This document shows, piece after piece, positions 7,985-15,682 of a stretch of DNA of 64,000 nt; positions within the stretch are counted from its first letter, which is position 1, and the number at the start of each line of letters is the position of its first letter. The notes below the pieces were generated by a model that was not told the origin of the DNA, did no database searches, and saw only the letters and a program-made list of their open reading frames with translations. Both the position numbers and the translations under genes were made by a program. Origin of the DNA: Bradyrhizobium sp. LMTR 3 (GTDB lineage: Bacteria; Pseudomonadota; Alphaproteobacteria; Rhizobiales; Xanthobacteraceae); the NCBI RefSeq assembly GCF_001693485.1, contig NZ_MAXC01000015.1:1-64000 (forward strand), read 5' to 3'.

Positions 7985-8857
7985 ATGACGGAACTCCGAT
8001 ATTTGGCGCCCGATACGCTTGACGAAGCGGTCGGTGCATTTGCGAAAGCGGGCAGCGCCGCGCGCATCCTGGCCGGCGGCACCGATCTTCTGGTGCAGAT
8101 GCGATCGGGCGTGCTCAAGCCCGGCGTGATCGTCGACATCAAGAGAATCCCCGAGCTGACGGCAATCGAACAGACCGCCGATGGCGGCTTTCGCATCGGC
8201 GCCGCCGTTTCGGGCATGGCGCTCGCGGAACACGAGACGTTCGGCAAGGTCTGGCCCGGCGTGCTCGAAGCCGTGAACCTGATCGGTTCCAAGCAGGTGC
8301 AGGGCCGCGCCTCCGCTGGCGGCAATCTCTGCAACGGCTCGCCCGCCGGCGACAGCGTGCCCGCGATGGTCGCGGCCGGCGCCATCGTCACCGTGCAGGG
8401 CCCGAACGGCCGCCGCGAGATGAAGGTGGAGGACGTCCCTGCCGGGCCCGGCCGCACCAACTTGAAGCCCGGCGAGATCCTCGTCAGCTTCACGCTGCCG
8501 CCGCGCCCACCCGGATCGAGCGATGCTTACTTGCGCATGATCCCGCGCACCGAAATGGACATCGCCGTGGTCGGCTGCGGTGTCAGCCTCACCATGAAGG
8601 ACGGCACCGTCACTGCCGCCCGCGTCGGCTTGGGCGCGGTGGCGCCGACCGTGCTGCTGGTGGAAGACGCCGCAAAGGCGCTGATCGGCTCAAAGCTCGA
8701 TGACGCCGCGCTGGCGAAGGCAGCCAGCGCCTGCTCCGCCGCCTGCCGCCCGATCGACGACAAGCGCGGCACCATCGCCTATCGCATCAAGGTGGCCGGC
8801 GTGCTGCTCAAGCGCACCGCCGCGATCGCCGCCCAACGCGCGACCCAAAAGAATTGA
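7985..8857 (+). CDS. molybdenum hydroxylase, FAD-binding (medium) subunit
   Basis: A 290-residue xanthine dehydrogenase/CO dehydrogenase family flavin subunit. ARILAGGTDLLVQMRSG (about 29-44) and SAGGNLCNGSPAGDSVPAM (about 112-131) are the two FAD pyrophosphate-binding loops. RMIPRTEMDIAVVGCGV belongs to the domain 2 region. The subunit passes electrons from the 2Fe-2S subunit to the acceptor. It is first in a three-gene operon with the iron-sulfur and Mo subunits (gaps 16 and 18 bases), the M-S-L order of cox-type operons. ATG 7985 is preferred to much longer upstream frames that cross the repeat block. Confidence 0.92.
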   Translation: MTELRYLAPDTLDEAVGAFAKAGSAARILAGGTDLLVQMRSGVLKPGVIVDIKRIPELTAIEQTADGGFRIGAAVSGMALAEHETFGKVWPGVLEAVNLIGSKQVQGRASAGGNLCNGSPAGDSVPAMVAAGAIVTVQGPNGRREMKVEDVPAGPGRTNLKPGEILVSFTLPPRPPGSSDAYLRMIPRTEMDIAVVGCGVSLTMKDGTVTAARVGLGAVAPTVLLVEDAAKALIGSKLDDAALAKAASACSAACRPIDDKRGTIAYRIKVAGVLLKRTAAIAAQRATQKN

Positions 8858-8873
8858 GATCGGAAAATAATTC

Positions 8874-9365
8874 ATGGCCAAAGTTCACGTCACCACATCA
8901 ATCAACGGCGAGCCGATGGAATTTCTGTGCGAGCCGTCAGACACCATGCTCGACGCGCTACGCGGACCGCTGGCCTTGACCGGCTCCAAGGAAGGCTGCG
9001 CCTCAGGCGATTGCGGCGCCTGCTCGATCACGATCGACGATCGGCTGGTCTGCTCGTGCCTGATGCTCGCGGTCGAATCCGAGGGCCACGAGATCAGGAC
9101 CATCGAGGGTCTGGCGCAGGGCGAGAAACTGCATCCGCTGCAGCAAAAATTTCTCGAAATGGCCGCGCTTCAGTGCGGCATCTGCACATCGGGCATGCTG
9201 GTCGCCTCCGACGCGCTACTGCGGAAAAATCCGGACCCGACCGAGGAAGAAGTCCGCTTCTGGCTCGCCGGCAATCTCTGCCGGTGCACCGGCTACGACA
9301 AGATCGTCCGCGCGGTGATGGAAACCGCCCAGGAACTTCAAAATCAAGAAATGCGCGCGCATTGA
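8874..9365 (+). CDS. molybdenum hydroxylase, 2Fe-2S (small) subunit
   Basis: A 163-residue subunit with two [2Fe-2S] clusters. The plant-type ferredoxin cluster ligands are in EGCASGDCGACSIT plus the later LVCSCLM. The C-terminal helical domain has QCGICTSGM and NLCRCTGYDKIV. It carries electrons from the Mo centre to FAD. All eight expected cluster cysteines appear to be present. It sits between the FAD and Mo subunit genes and is surely cotranscribed with them. Confidence 0.95.
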   Translation: MAKVHVTTSINGEPMEFLCEPSDTMLDALRGPLALTGSKEGCASGDCGACSITIDDRLVCSCLMLAVESEGHEIRTIEGLAQGEKLHPLQQKFLEMAALQCGICTSGMLVASDALLRKNPDPTEEEVRFWLAGNLCRCTGYDKIVRAVMETAQELQNQEMRAH

Positions 9366-9383
9366 TTTTCGGGAGACAGCCCC

Positions 9384-11657
9384 ATGAACCTCGTCACCAA
9401 CAACAAATGGATCGGCCAGCGCACCATCAGGCCTGACGGCATGGACAAGGTCACCGGCCGCGCCCAGTTCGCCGCCGACACCACCATGCCCGGCATGATC
9501 TGGGGCAAGGTCTTGCGCAGCCCGCATCCGCATGCGCGCATCCGATCGATCGATACCTCGAAGGCAGAGAAGCTGCCGGGTGTGAAGGCCGTCGTCACCT
9601 CGAAGGACATCGTCGATTTCCCGATCGAGAAGGGCGCGGTGATGCTCGGCATCCAGGACATGCGCTGGATGTGCCGCAACGTGATGGCGCGCGACAAGGC
9701 GCTGTTCCCCGGCCACCCCGTCGCGGCCGTCGCCGCGACCACGGAAGCGATCGCCGAGGAAGCCTGCAAGCTGATCGAGGTCGATTACGAGGTGTTGCCG
9801 TGGTCGATCGAGATCGACGACGCGCTCAAGCCCGACGCGCCGATCCTGCACGAGTTCAACAAGTTCGACGGCAAGCCGTCCAACATCGTCGGCCGCCTCG
9901 AGCACAAGAAGGGCGACATCGAGCAAGGCTTCAAGCAGGCCGACATCGTGATCGAGCGCACCTTCACCACGCGCCCGGTGCACCAGGGCTATATCGAGCC
10001 GCATGCCTGCCTGATCTCGGTTGCGCCAGACGGCAAGACCACGATCTGGAGCTCCAGCCAGGGCCAGTTCATGGTGCGCGCGATGACGGCCTATCTCACC
10101 GGCATCCCGCAGAGCGATATCCGCGCCATCCCCGCCGAGATCGGCGGCGGTTTCGGCGGCAAGACCATCGTCTATCTCGAACCGCTCGCGACGCTGCTTG
10201 CGAAAAAATCCGGTCGCCCGGTGAAGATGGTGATGACGCGCGAGGAAGTGATGCGCGCGACCGGCCCCACCTCAGGTTCGAAGAGCACGGTGAAGGTCGG
10301 CGCGACGAAGGACGGCAGGATCGTCGCCGCGCACGGCACCTTCTATCTGCAGGCCGGCGCTTTCCCGGGCTCGCCGATCCGCGGCGCCGCGGGCTGCAGC
10401 TTCACGCCCTACGACATTCCGAACCTGCTCTCGGAAGGCTACGACGTCTGCTCCAACCGCTCCAAGGTCGCAGCCTATCGCGCGCCGGGCGCGCCGATTG
10501 GCGCCTATGCGGTCGAATGCGTGCTCGACGAAGTCGCGGAAGCCCTGAAGATGGACCCGCTCGACTTCCGCCTGAAGAACGCCGCGAGGGAAGGAACCAA
10601 GGCCGCGCACGGTCCGGTCTTCCCGCGCATCGGCTATGTTGAGACCGTGGAAGCGGCCAAAAGCTCGCCGCACTATGCCGCGCCGCTCGGCGACGGAAAC
10701 GGCAAGCTGAGGGGCAGGGGCACAGCGTCCGGCTTCTGGTTCAACGCAGGCGGCGAATCTTCCGCGCAAGTCAACATCACGGAAGACGGCAACGTCGTCG
10801 TCACGACAGGGCACCCTGACATTGGCGGCTCGCGCGCCGGCATCGCCAACATCTGCGCCGAGCTGCTCGGCATCGACTACCGCCGCGTCTCCGTCATCAT
10901 CGGCGATACGCAGACGGTCGGTTTCTCCAACCTCACCGGCGGCAGCCGCGTGCTGTTTGCATCGTCCATGGTGGTGACGCAGTCGACGGAAAAGATCATC
11001 CAGACGCTGCGCGAGCGCGCGGCAAAGATCTGGGAGATCGATCCCGAAGCGGTGAAGTGGGAGAACGGCGCGGCGCATCCGGCGAGCCCGAACGCCGGCC
11101 AGTTCGAGCCGCTGACGCTGGAAGAGCTCGCCGAGAAGGCGCCCGCGATGGGCGGACCCATTGGAGCCGGCGTGCAGCTCAACACCCAAGGTGCGGACGG
11201 CGGTTTCGGCACGCATGTCTGCGACGTCGAGGTCGACGTCGATCTCGGCATCGCACGCGTGATCCGCTACACCGCCGTGCAGGATGTCGGCCGCGCCATC
11301 CACCCCGGCTATGTCGAGGGCCAACTCCAGGGCGGCGTCGCGCAAGGCATCGGCTGGGCGCTGAACGAGGAGTACATCTACACCAAGGAAGGCAAGGTCG
11401 ATAACCCCGGCTTCCTCGACTACCGCATGCCGGTCTGCTCGGACCTGCCGATGATCGACTGCATCATGGTCGAAATTCCGAACCCGAAACACCCGCAAGG
11501 CGTCAAGGGCGTCGGCGAAGTGCCGCTGGTGCCGGTGATGGCGGCGGTGGCGAACGCCATCTACGACGCGCTGGGAAAACGTTTCTACGCGCTGCCGATG
11601 TCGCCGCCGAAAGTGGTGGAGATGCTGGAGGCACCGACGCGGCAGGCGGCGGAGTAG
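9384..11657 (+). CDS. molybdenum hydroxylase, molybdopterin-binding (large) subunit
   Basis: A 757-residue large subunit of the xanthine dehydrogenase family, the site of substrate hydroxylation. Visible motifs are GGGFGGKT, AYRAPGAPIGAYAVE in the active-site loop, QGGVAQGIGWAL, and GVGEVPLVPV with the catalytic Glu near the C-terminus. The active-site loop reads AYRAPG, not the AYRCSFR of true form I CO dehydrogenase, so aerobic CO oxidation is unlikely. A purine, aldehyde, nicotinate-like or aromatic substrate fits better. No maturation genes (coxD/F or xdhC) are adjacent. Substrate is undetermined. Confidence 0.93.
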   Translation: MNLVTNNKWIGQRTIRPDGMDKVTGRAQFAADTTMPGMIWGKVLRSPHPHARIRSIDTSKAEKLPGVKAVVTSKDIVDFPIEKGAVMLGIQDMRWMCRNVMARDKALFPGHPVAAVAATTEAIAEEACKLIEVDYEVLPWSIEIDDALKPDAPILHEFNKFDGKPSNIVGRLEHKKGDIEQGFKQADIVIERTFTTRPVHQGYIEPHACLISVAPDGKTTIWSSSQGQFMVRAMTAYLTGIPQSDIRAIPAEIGGGFGGKTIVYLEPLATLLAKKSGRPVKMVMTREEVMRATGPTSGSKSTVKVGATKDGRIVAAHGTFYLQAGAFPGSPIRGAAGCSFTPYDIPNLLSEGYDVCSNRSKVAAYRAPGAPIGAYAVECVLDEVAEALKMDPLDFRLKNAAREGTKAAHGPVFPRIGYVETVEAAKSSPHYAAPLGDGNGKLRGRGTASGFWFNAGGESSAQVNITEDGNVVVTTGHPDIGGSRAGIANICAELLGIDYRRVSVIIGDTQTVGFSNLTGGSRVLFASSMVVTQSTEKIIQTLRERAAKIWEIDPEAVKWENGAAHPASPNAGQFEPLTLEELAEKAPAMGGPIGAGVQLNTQGADGGFGTHVCDVEVDVDLGIARVIRYTAVQDVGRAIHPGYVEGQLQGGVAQGIGWALNEEYIYTKEGKVDNPGFLDYRMPVCSDLPMIDCIMVEIPNPKHPQGVKGVGEVPLVPVMAAVANAIYDALGKRFYALPMSPPKVVEMLEAPTRQAAE

Positions 11658-11663
11658 GGACTT

Positions 11664-11743
11664 GTAGGGTGGGTTAGCCGAAGGCGTAACCTACCGTTCT
11701 TGCCGCAACGACGGCGGATTACGCTTCGCTAATCCGCCCTACG
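11664..11743. repeat. intergenic palindromes (TAGGGTGGGTTA and GGCGGATTA types)
   Basis: TAGGGTGGGTTAGCCGAAGG with GCGTAACCTACC at 11664-11694 is followed by GGCGGATTACGCTTCGCTAA then TCCGCCCTACG to 11743. The second unit matches the element at 3752-3783. Both follow the stop of the Mo subunit gene. Confidence 0.75.
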
Positions 11744-11770
11744 AGTTGGCCGACGTAATGGGACAAGCAA

Positions 11771-12037
11771 GTGGCGATCTCGTTTGATCAAGCAAGGGAT
11801 CTGGCTGAAAGAACTGTGCGGGGCCTTGCTGACGCGAGCAACGACGAGTTCGATATAGTTCGTAATGAGGCAATCGACGAAGGATGGCTCTTCTTTTATG
11901 ACAGCAAGGAGTTCGCAGAGACTGGCAACTATTCTTCCCGTCTCGCTGGCAATGGTCCGATATTTGTCGATCGGAGCGGAGCCGTGAAAGCACTCCGCAG
12001 CGCCATCCCTTGGCAGGTAGCAATCAGAGGCTCGTAG
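11771..12037 (+). CDS. Imm35/YrhB-like orphan immunity protein
   Basis: An 88-residue cytosolic protein starting at GTG 11771. The pattern EAIDEGWLFFYDSKEFAE...LAGNGPIFVDRSGAV is characteristic of the immunity protein 35 (YrhB-like) family, small proteins that neutralise polymorphic toxins when paired. No toxin-like gene, Rhs or secretion gene lies nearby, so this is an orphan. Repeats flank it on both sides, and the codon pattern is slightly less GC-biased than its neighbours (GAAAGAACTG, TTTTATGAC). Partner and role are unknown; the family call is by motif memory. Confidence 0.7.
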   Translation: MAISFDQARDLAERTVRGLADASNDEFDIVRNEAIDEGWLFFYDSKEFAETGNYSSRLAGNGPIFVDRSGAVKALRSAIPWQVAIRGS

Positions 12038-12054
12038 GGCAGGGCACAGCGTGC

Positions 12055-12130
12055 GTAGCCCGGATGAGCGAAGCGATATCCGGGATCTTCATTATCGTTC
12101 CCCGCATATCGCTGCGCTCATGCGGGCTAC
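12055..12130. repeat. family E palindromic repeat (GTAGCCCGGATGAG type), copy 1
   Basis: GTAGCCCGGATGAGCGAAGC at the left pairs loosely with GCTGCGCTCATGCGGGCTAC at the right, with an internal GATATCCGGGATC. A second copy is at 12727-12827, so the DinB gene is bracketed by the same element. Confidence 0.8.
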
Positions 12131-12146
12131 TGGCCGGGCAACACAA

Positions 12147-12719
12147 ATGAACGACGTGCTTCCCTACCGCGCCATGGCCCACAACAACGCTTGGGCAAAC
12201 CACCGGCTGCTCACCGCCTGTGCACGGCTGTCGCAGGATGAGTTCACCGCCAAACGAACCAGCTTCTTTCCGAGCCTGCGCGCCACGCTTAACCACATCC
12301 TGATCATCGACCACTTCTACGTCGATGCGATGGAAGGCGGTACGCTCGGCCCAGCCGCCTGGGCGGATCAGGAGCCTTGTGCAACCGTCGCCGCGTTGAA
12401 GGAAGCGCAGGCCGCAGTCGATCAACGTTTGCTCAAGGTCGTCGAAGCGCTCGACAGCGCAGGATTGCAGCGCATCGTCTCGGTTCATCGCGGCACCTCC
12501 ATCCAGCGCGAGCGGATGGACCGCCTGCTCCTGCATCTGTTCCAGCATCAGGTGCACCATCGCGGCCAGGCCCACGCCATGCTCAGCGGCACGTCAGTGA
12601 GCCCGCCGCAGCTCGACGAGTTCTTCTCGGCGGGTGAAGCGCCGTTGCGGGCTGCGGAGTTCGCGGAGTTGGGTTGGAGCGAGGAGAGGATTTGGGGCAA
12701 TCCAGATGCCAAGGCTTGA
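12147..12719 (+). CDS. DinB family protein
   Basis: A 190-residue four-helix metal-binding DinB/YfiT superfamily protein. MAHNNAWANHRLL (helix 1), the His of LNHILIIDHFYVDAM, and HQVHHRGQAHAML supply the conserved histidines that coordinate a divalent metal. Family members include thiol S-transferases; the activity here is unknown. ATG 12147 is chosen because the frame upstream to 12051 is repeat E. The gene is flanked by two copies of that repeat. Confidence 0.9.
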   Translation: MNDVLPYRAMAHNNAWANHRLLTACARLSQDEFTAKRTSFFPSLRATLNHILIIDHFYVDAMEGGTLGPAAWADQEPCATVAALKEAQAAVDQRLLKVVEALDSAGLQRIVSVHRGTSIQRERMDRLLLHLFQHQVHHRGQAHAMLSGTSVSPPQLDEFFSAGEAPLRAAEFAELGWSEERIWGNPDAKA

Positions 12720-12726
12720 ACAGGCT

Positions 12727-12827
12727 TAGCCCGGATGAGCGACTTGTCCGCCGTGGCTCGAAGAGCGTAGGCGGAAGCGACATCCAGGGTCGGTGGTCCC
12801 GCATATCGCTGCGCTCATGCGGGCTAC
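12727..12827. repeat. family E palindromic repeat, copy 2
   Basis: TAGCCCGGATGAGCGACTTG starts the element and CATATCGCTGCGCTCATGCG plus GGCTAC ends it. The centre differs from copy 1 and includes CGTGGCTCGAAGAGCGTAGG. Confidence 0.75.
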
Positions 12828-12839
12828 CCGGTGTGGTCT

Positions 12840-13040
12840 TCACTTGAAGATCAGCCAGCCCAGCGGGATCAGGATGCAGAGCGTCAAGGTGATCCCGAGC
12901 ATAAGTCGCCCAAACTTCTCCAACGGTGAGATCTGCGACGGGTCACGATGCGGCTGGCGATCCAGCCAGCGGCGGAAGACGGATAGCGGCCAACCAAATA
13001 TCAGGCCGAAGAGACGTAGAGCACCTTCAAGAGAGTCCAC
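12840..13040 (-). CDS. small membrane-anchored hypothetical protein
   Basis: A 66-residue protein starting at GTG 13040 (MDSLEGALRLFGLIFGWPL). A first hydrophobic stretch is amphipathic (8-22) and a strong C-terminal helix is at about 46-64 (LMLGITLTLCILIPLGWLIF). The middle is charged (RRWLDRQPHRD). No family is recognised. Coding status rests on the well-formed membrane helix and typical codon use, so it could still be spurious. Confidence 0.5.
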   Translation of the reverse strand: MDSLEGALRLFGLIFGWPLSVFRRWLDRQPHRDPSQISPLEKFGRLMLGITLTLCILIPLGWLIFK

Positions 13041-13135
13041 GGCGGTTCACCCAGTTTCCAAGCGGTTGGCCAACCATATTTTATGGGACATTAATATCGA
13101 GACAAGGCCAACCGGGGGCACATGGAGATGCAGTC

Positions 13136-13549
13136 GTGAATGATCAGAATCCCCCTCCCAACTCACCCTTCCGATCCATCCGCGCCGTCAACTACACCGC
13201 CATCTTCGTGCGCGACATGGCGGCGATGCGTCGCTTCTATGAGGGCGTCCTTCGCTTTCCGCTGACGCGCGAGTTGTCAGCAGGATGGATCGAATACCAG
13301 ATCGGCGGCAACACGCTCGCGTTGGCGCGGCCGGGCCGGACGGCGCAGGATGCGCCTATGCCGGCGGGGAGCGCTTCGCTGCAGCTCGCGTTCAAGGTTG
13401 CCGCTGATGACGTCGATCGCTGCGCCGACGAGCTGGTGCGGCACGGCGTCGATCTGCTTGAGCCGCCGACCAACCAGCCCTTTGGCCATCGCACACTGTT
13501 CTTCAGGGATCCCGATGGAAACCTGCTGGAGGTATATGCGGAGATTTGA
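13136..13549 (+). CDS. VOC (glyoxalase/bleomycin resistance) family protein
   Basis: A 137-residue single-unit vicinal oxygen chelate protein. The sequence goes AIFVRDMAAMRRFYEGVLRF, WIEYQIGGNTLALARPG, LQLAFKVAADDVD and FFRDPDGNLLEVYAE, matching the beta-alpha-beta-beta-beta repeats, with the terminal Glu as a metal ligand. The start is GTG 13136, with GGAG at about nine bases; the nearby ATGs are out of frame or hit an early stop. Substrate is unknown. Confidence 0.85.
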   Translation: MNDQNPPPNSPFRSIRAVNYTAIFVRDMAAMRRFYEGVLRFPLTRELSAGWIEYQIGGNTLALARPGRTAQDAPMPAGSASLQLAFKVAADDVDRCADELVRHGVDLLEPPTNQPFGHRTLFFRDPDGNLLEVYAEI

Positions 13550-13611
13550 GACGGAATTCCTCCGTCATGGCCGGGTATAGCCGTCCGAAGGACGGCGTCA
13601 CTGCCGCTCGC

Positions 13612-13902
13612 TCAATTCAGCGTCAGCCACACCAGATTGCAGTCCTTGTGGCAAGTATTGCAGTGCGCCGGCTGATTGAAGGTGTTGGCGAGCTGCCATT
13701 CCTGCGCTTCGTTGCTCCATTGCGCCGTGGCGTGGCAGATGATGTCGTCGGAACCGCAGGCGTCGCAGACCGGCGTGGAACGGGCGGCGCGGTTCACTAC
13801 CTTGCGCTCGATCGGCTGCGGCCGCTCCGGCGCAAGCCGGTCCTGGACGATTTCGAACGGGTTCATCAGCTTGACGCGTCGCAACATCGGGTCTGTATCC
13901 AT
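13612..13902 (-). CDS. small zinc-ribbon hypothetical protein
   Basis: A 96-residue protein with two Cys/His pairs, CDACGSDDIICHA and HCNTCHKDC, which look like a zinc ribbon with an intervening WSNEAQEWQLANTFNQ segment. The N-terminal part (NPFEIVQDRLAPERPQPIERKVV) is polar. The start is uncertain: ATG 13902 is used, and the in-frame ATGs at 13887 or 13866 are also possible. A longer frame to 14091 is doubted because it overlaps the promoter region of the divergent cytochrome c gene. Function is unknown. Confidence 0.65.
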   Translation of the reverse strand: MDTDPMLRRVKLMNPFEIVQDRLAPERPQPIERKVVNRAARSTPVCDACGSDDIICHATAQWSNEAQEWQLANTFNQPAHCNTCHKDCNLVWLTLN

Positions 13903-14096
13903 TCTCGCGAGTCTTGATTCGCTCCTTTCAAAACTAGCGAATCGGCTCGGCCGTTCCATCGCAAAATTGCGCAATACCCAAGATTTAACTTTGTCATTTC
14001 CGAGTCCAGCCGGGGGCCGAAAAAGGCTGCGCGCGTTGACGTATCGCAAGATGTTCCGGGGCGAGGCGCGTACACTTCGAGGCGCATACACTTCAA

Positions 14097-14474
14097 ATGA
14101 AATTCTGGAAGACCCGAGCCATACCGATGCCTGGCCTCACATCGCGAAAATTATGGGTATTGGCGGCCCTCGCGCTACCGTTGCTTGGCGCCGGCGGCGC
14201 CGCGCAGGCGCTCGACGCCGAACAGCAGCGCGCCAAGACGATGCTGGAAGATCTGTGCGCACGGTGTCACGCCGTCGGCAAGACGGGCAAGAGTCCGAAC
14301 CCGCTAGCGCCGCCGTTTCGCACCTTCGGCGAAAAGCTCTACGACACCGACATGGTGCAGCGGCTGCAGGACGGGCTGACCACCATTCATCGGGAGATGC
14401 CGACGTTTCGCTTCAACCGGCACGAGGCCGCCGCCGCGGTGAACTACCTCAGGTCCATTCAGCGCAGCAGATGA
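14097..14474 (+). CDS. monohaem c-type cytochrome
   Basis: A 125-residue periplasmic cytochrome c. A signal peptide (about 1-39, ending GGAAQALD) precedes the haem-attachment motif CARCH (54-58). The C-terminal REMPTFRFNRHEAAAAVNYL provides the probable axial methionine and the last helix. It probably shuttles electrons, but no oxidase or dehydrogenase partner is adjacent. The closeness to the divergent zinc-ribbon gene may mean a shared promoter region. It ends at a hairpin shared with the convergent APG-repeat gene. Confidence 0.9.
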   Translation: MKFWKTRAIPMPGLTSRKLWVLAALALPLLGAGGAAQALDAEQQRAKTMLEDLCARCHAVGKTGKSPNPLAPPFRTFGEKLYDTDMVQRLQDGLTTIHREMPTFRFNRHEAAAAVNYLRSIQRSR

Positions 14475-14499
14475 GACTTGTGCGTCCGCCGACGCGAAA

Positions 14500-14523
14500 C
14501 GGCCCGGCAGTGACGCCGGGCCG
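14500..14523. terminator. hairpin between convergent genes
   Basis: CGGCCCGGC (14500-14508) and GCCGGGCCG (14515-14523) form a perfect 9-bp stem with a 6-base loop between the cytochrome c stop and the APG-repeat stop. There is no long T-run on either side, so it is only a probable bidirectional terminator. Confidence 0.55.
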
Positions 14524-14536
14524 CACTATTAACGGA

Positions 14537-14785
14537 CTAATACTTCTTCTTGGTCGTAGCCGATCCGGTCGTCTGCTTACCCGGCGCGCTTTCGGAACGG
14601 CCCTTCGCGGTCTTCTTCTGGTGACCGGGAGCATATTCCGACGCACCGGGCGCGGTCGATTTCGTGCTCTTCTGCATCTTCTGTCCCGGGGCGTACTCGG
14701 AGGAACCCGGAGACTTCGTGCCCTGCGCGAATGCCGAGGTCGCGAGCAGCACGGCGGTCGAAACCGTAATCAATATCTTCAGCAT
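14537..14785 (-). CDS. small secreted protein with SEYAPG repeats
   Basis: An 82-residue protein with a clean signal peptide (MLKILITVSTAVLLATSAFA, 1-20). The mature part is a low-complexity basic chain with repeated SEYAPG or SESAPG units separated by Lys-rich linkers (SSEYAPG, GASEYAPG, RSESAPG). ATG 14785 has AGGAGAGACC immediately upstream. Similar APG-repeat exported peptides occur in bradyrhizobia but have no established role; a cell-surface or polyanion-binding role is speculation. Confidence 0.75.
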   Translation of the reverse strand: MLKILITVSTAVLLATSAFAQGTKSPGSSEYAPGQKMQKSTKSTAPGASEYAPGHQKKTAKGRSESAPGKQTTGSATTKKKY

Positions 14786-15099
14786 TGGTCTCTCCTGTTG
14801 CAGGTGACCAGCAACGCTTTCGCATGTGGCGGTGTTCCGCTTTTTCCCGCTGGCGCGGCGGTGATGTAATGCTGATGAACAGGCCTTCATCTTTCTCGCC
14901 GAATCTCGGCTGTTGCGCAAAACAAAAAGTTCTTCAATCCTTTCAAGCTGATTTGCCTCGTCCAGTCGTGCGCGAAAAAAGAATCTGCTTCGCGCGCGAC
15001 GCAAATCAGTCCTACAACTCGCGCTATCCCGGCCCGCAAGAGGGGCGTTGGCCATCGTCACGAACGTTGGGCCGGGCTGCGGTGGACGCGAAAGCGCCG

Positions 15100-15540
15100 G
15101 ACGCGTGATCGGAATCGCAGGGCGGGTTTCCCGTGAGCGATGCCAGCGCGCCAGACGAACGGCGTTTCCTTCGCCTTCGCTCAAGAGCTCGACGGGCGGG
15201 TACCAGGCCCGGCGAATCCTCTAGCGAAGGCGGGTCGCGTACGGCAAAACCGTGTGGTCCTGGCACCCGTGGCTGGTGTCAAGCCGGCGGAGGTTTGCAA
15301 AGCTCAACCGGGCGATGCGAACCGCCAATTCGCCGGTGACGGAGGCAAGAGGAATTCGTCTCCGGGGAGAGCTCGGCATAAGCCGTCAAACCATTCGCGC
15401 AGGGAAGGTCGGTTGTTTCGGCTGATACCTGTATGCTCGTGTGCGTTTCTTTGCGCATCCTTGCACACGAGACCGCGGGTGCCAGCCAGCACCCGGCCTT
15501 CCCTGCGCCCTCTGTTTTTCTGAGGAGGGACACAAGATGC
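15100..15540. repeat. probable multicopy Bradyrhizobium intergenic repeat, noncoding
   Basis: This block lies in a gene-free stretch (14786-16003). Its forced translation (GDANRQFAGDGGKRNSS, LHTRPRVPASTRPSLRPLFF) matches my memory of short 'hypothetical proteins' annotated many times in Bradyrhizobium genomes. That suggests a dispersed DNA repeat rather than a gene. It contains a 10-bp inverted pair, CGCCTTCGCT (15172-15181) and AGCGAAGGCG (15223-15232). Boundaries are approximate. 14786-15100 shows nothing recognisable. Confidence 0.5.
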
Positions 15541-15585
15541 AAACCTCGGGCGCAACTGCGTCGCGAGATCGCGAAATCATATCCA

Positions 15586-15667
15586 CGTCATTGCGAGCGT
15601 AGCGAAGCAATCCATCGCACCACGCAAAAGAAGAGAATGGATTGCTTCGCTGCGCTCGCAATGACGG
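15586..15667. repeat. family B palindromic repeat (GTCATTGCGAGC type), copy 1
   Basis: CGTCATTGCGAGCGTAGCGA and AGCAATCCAT on the left pair with ATGGATTGCTTCGCTGCGCT and CGCAATGACG on the right, around a [24 protein letters not shown] loop. Copies are also at 45068-45149 and, degenerate, at 53967-54026. Confidence 0.85.
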
Positions 15668-15682
15668 GCCGCCAAATGTCCC

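Noticed and set aside
7985..11657. aerobic CO dehydrogenase (coxMSL)
   Set aside because: The large-subunit active-site loop is AYRAPG rather than AYRCSFR and no cox accessory genes are adjacent.
15140..15523. 127-residue frame in the repeat block
   Set aside because: It resembles a recurrent mis-annotated Bradyrhizobium hypothetical and is better explained as dispersed repeat DNA.
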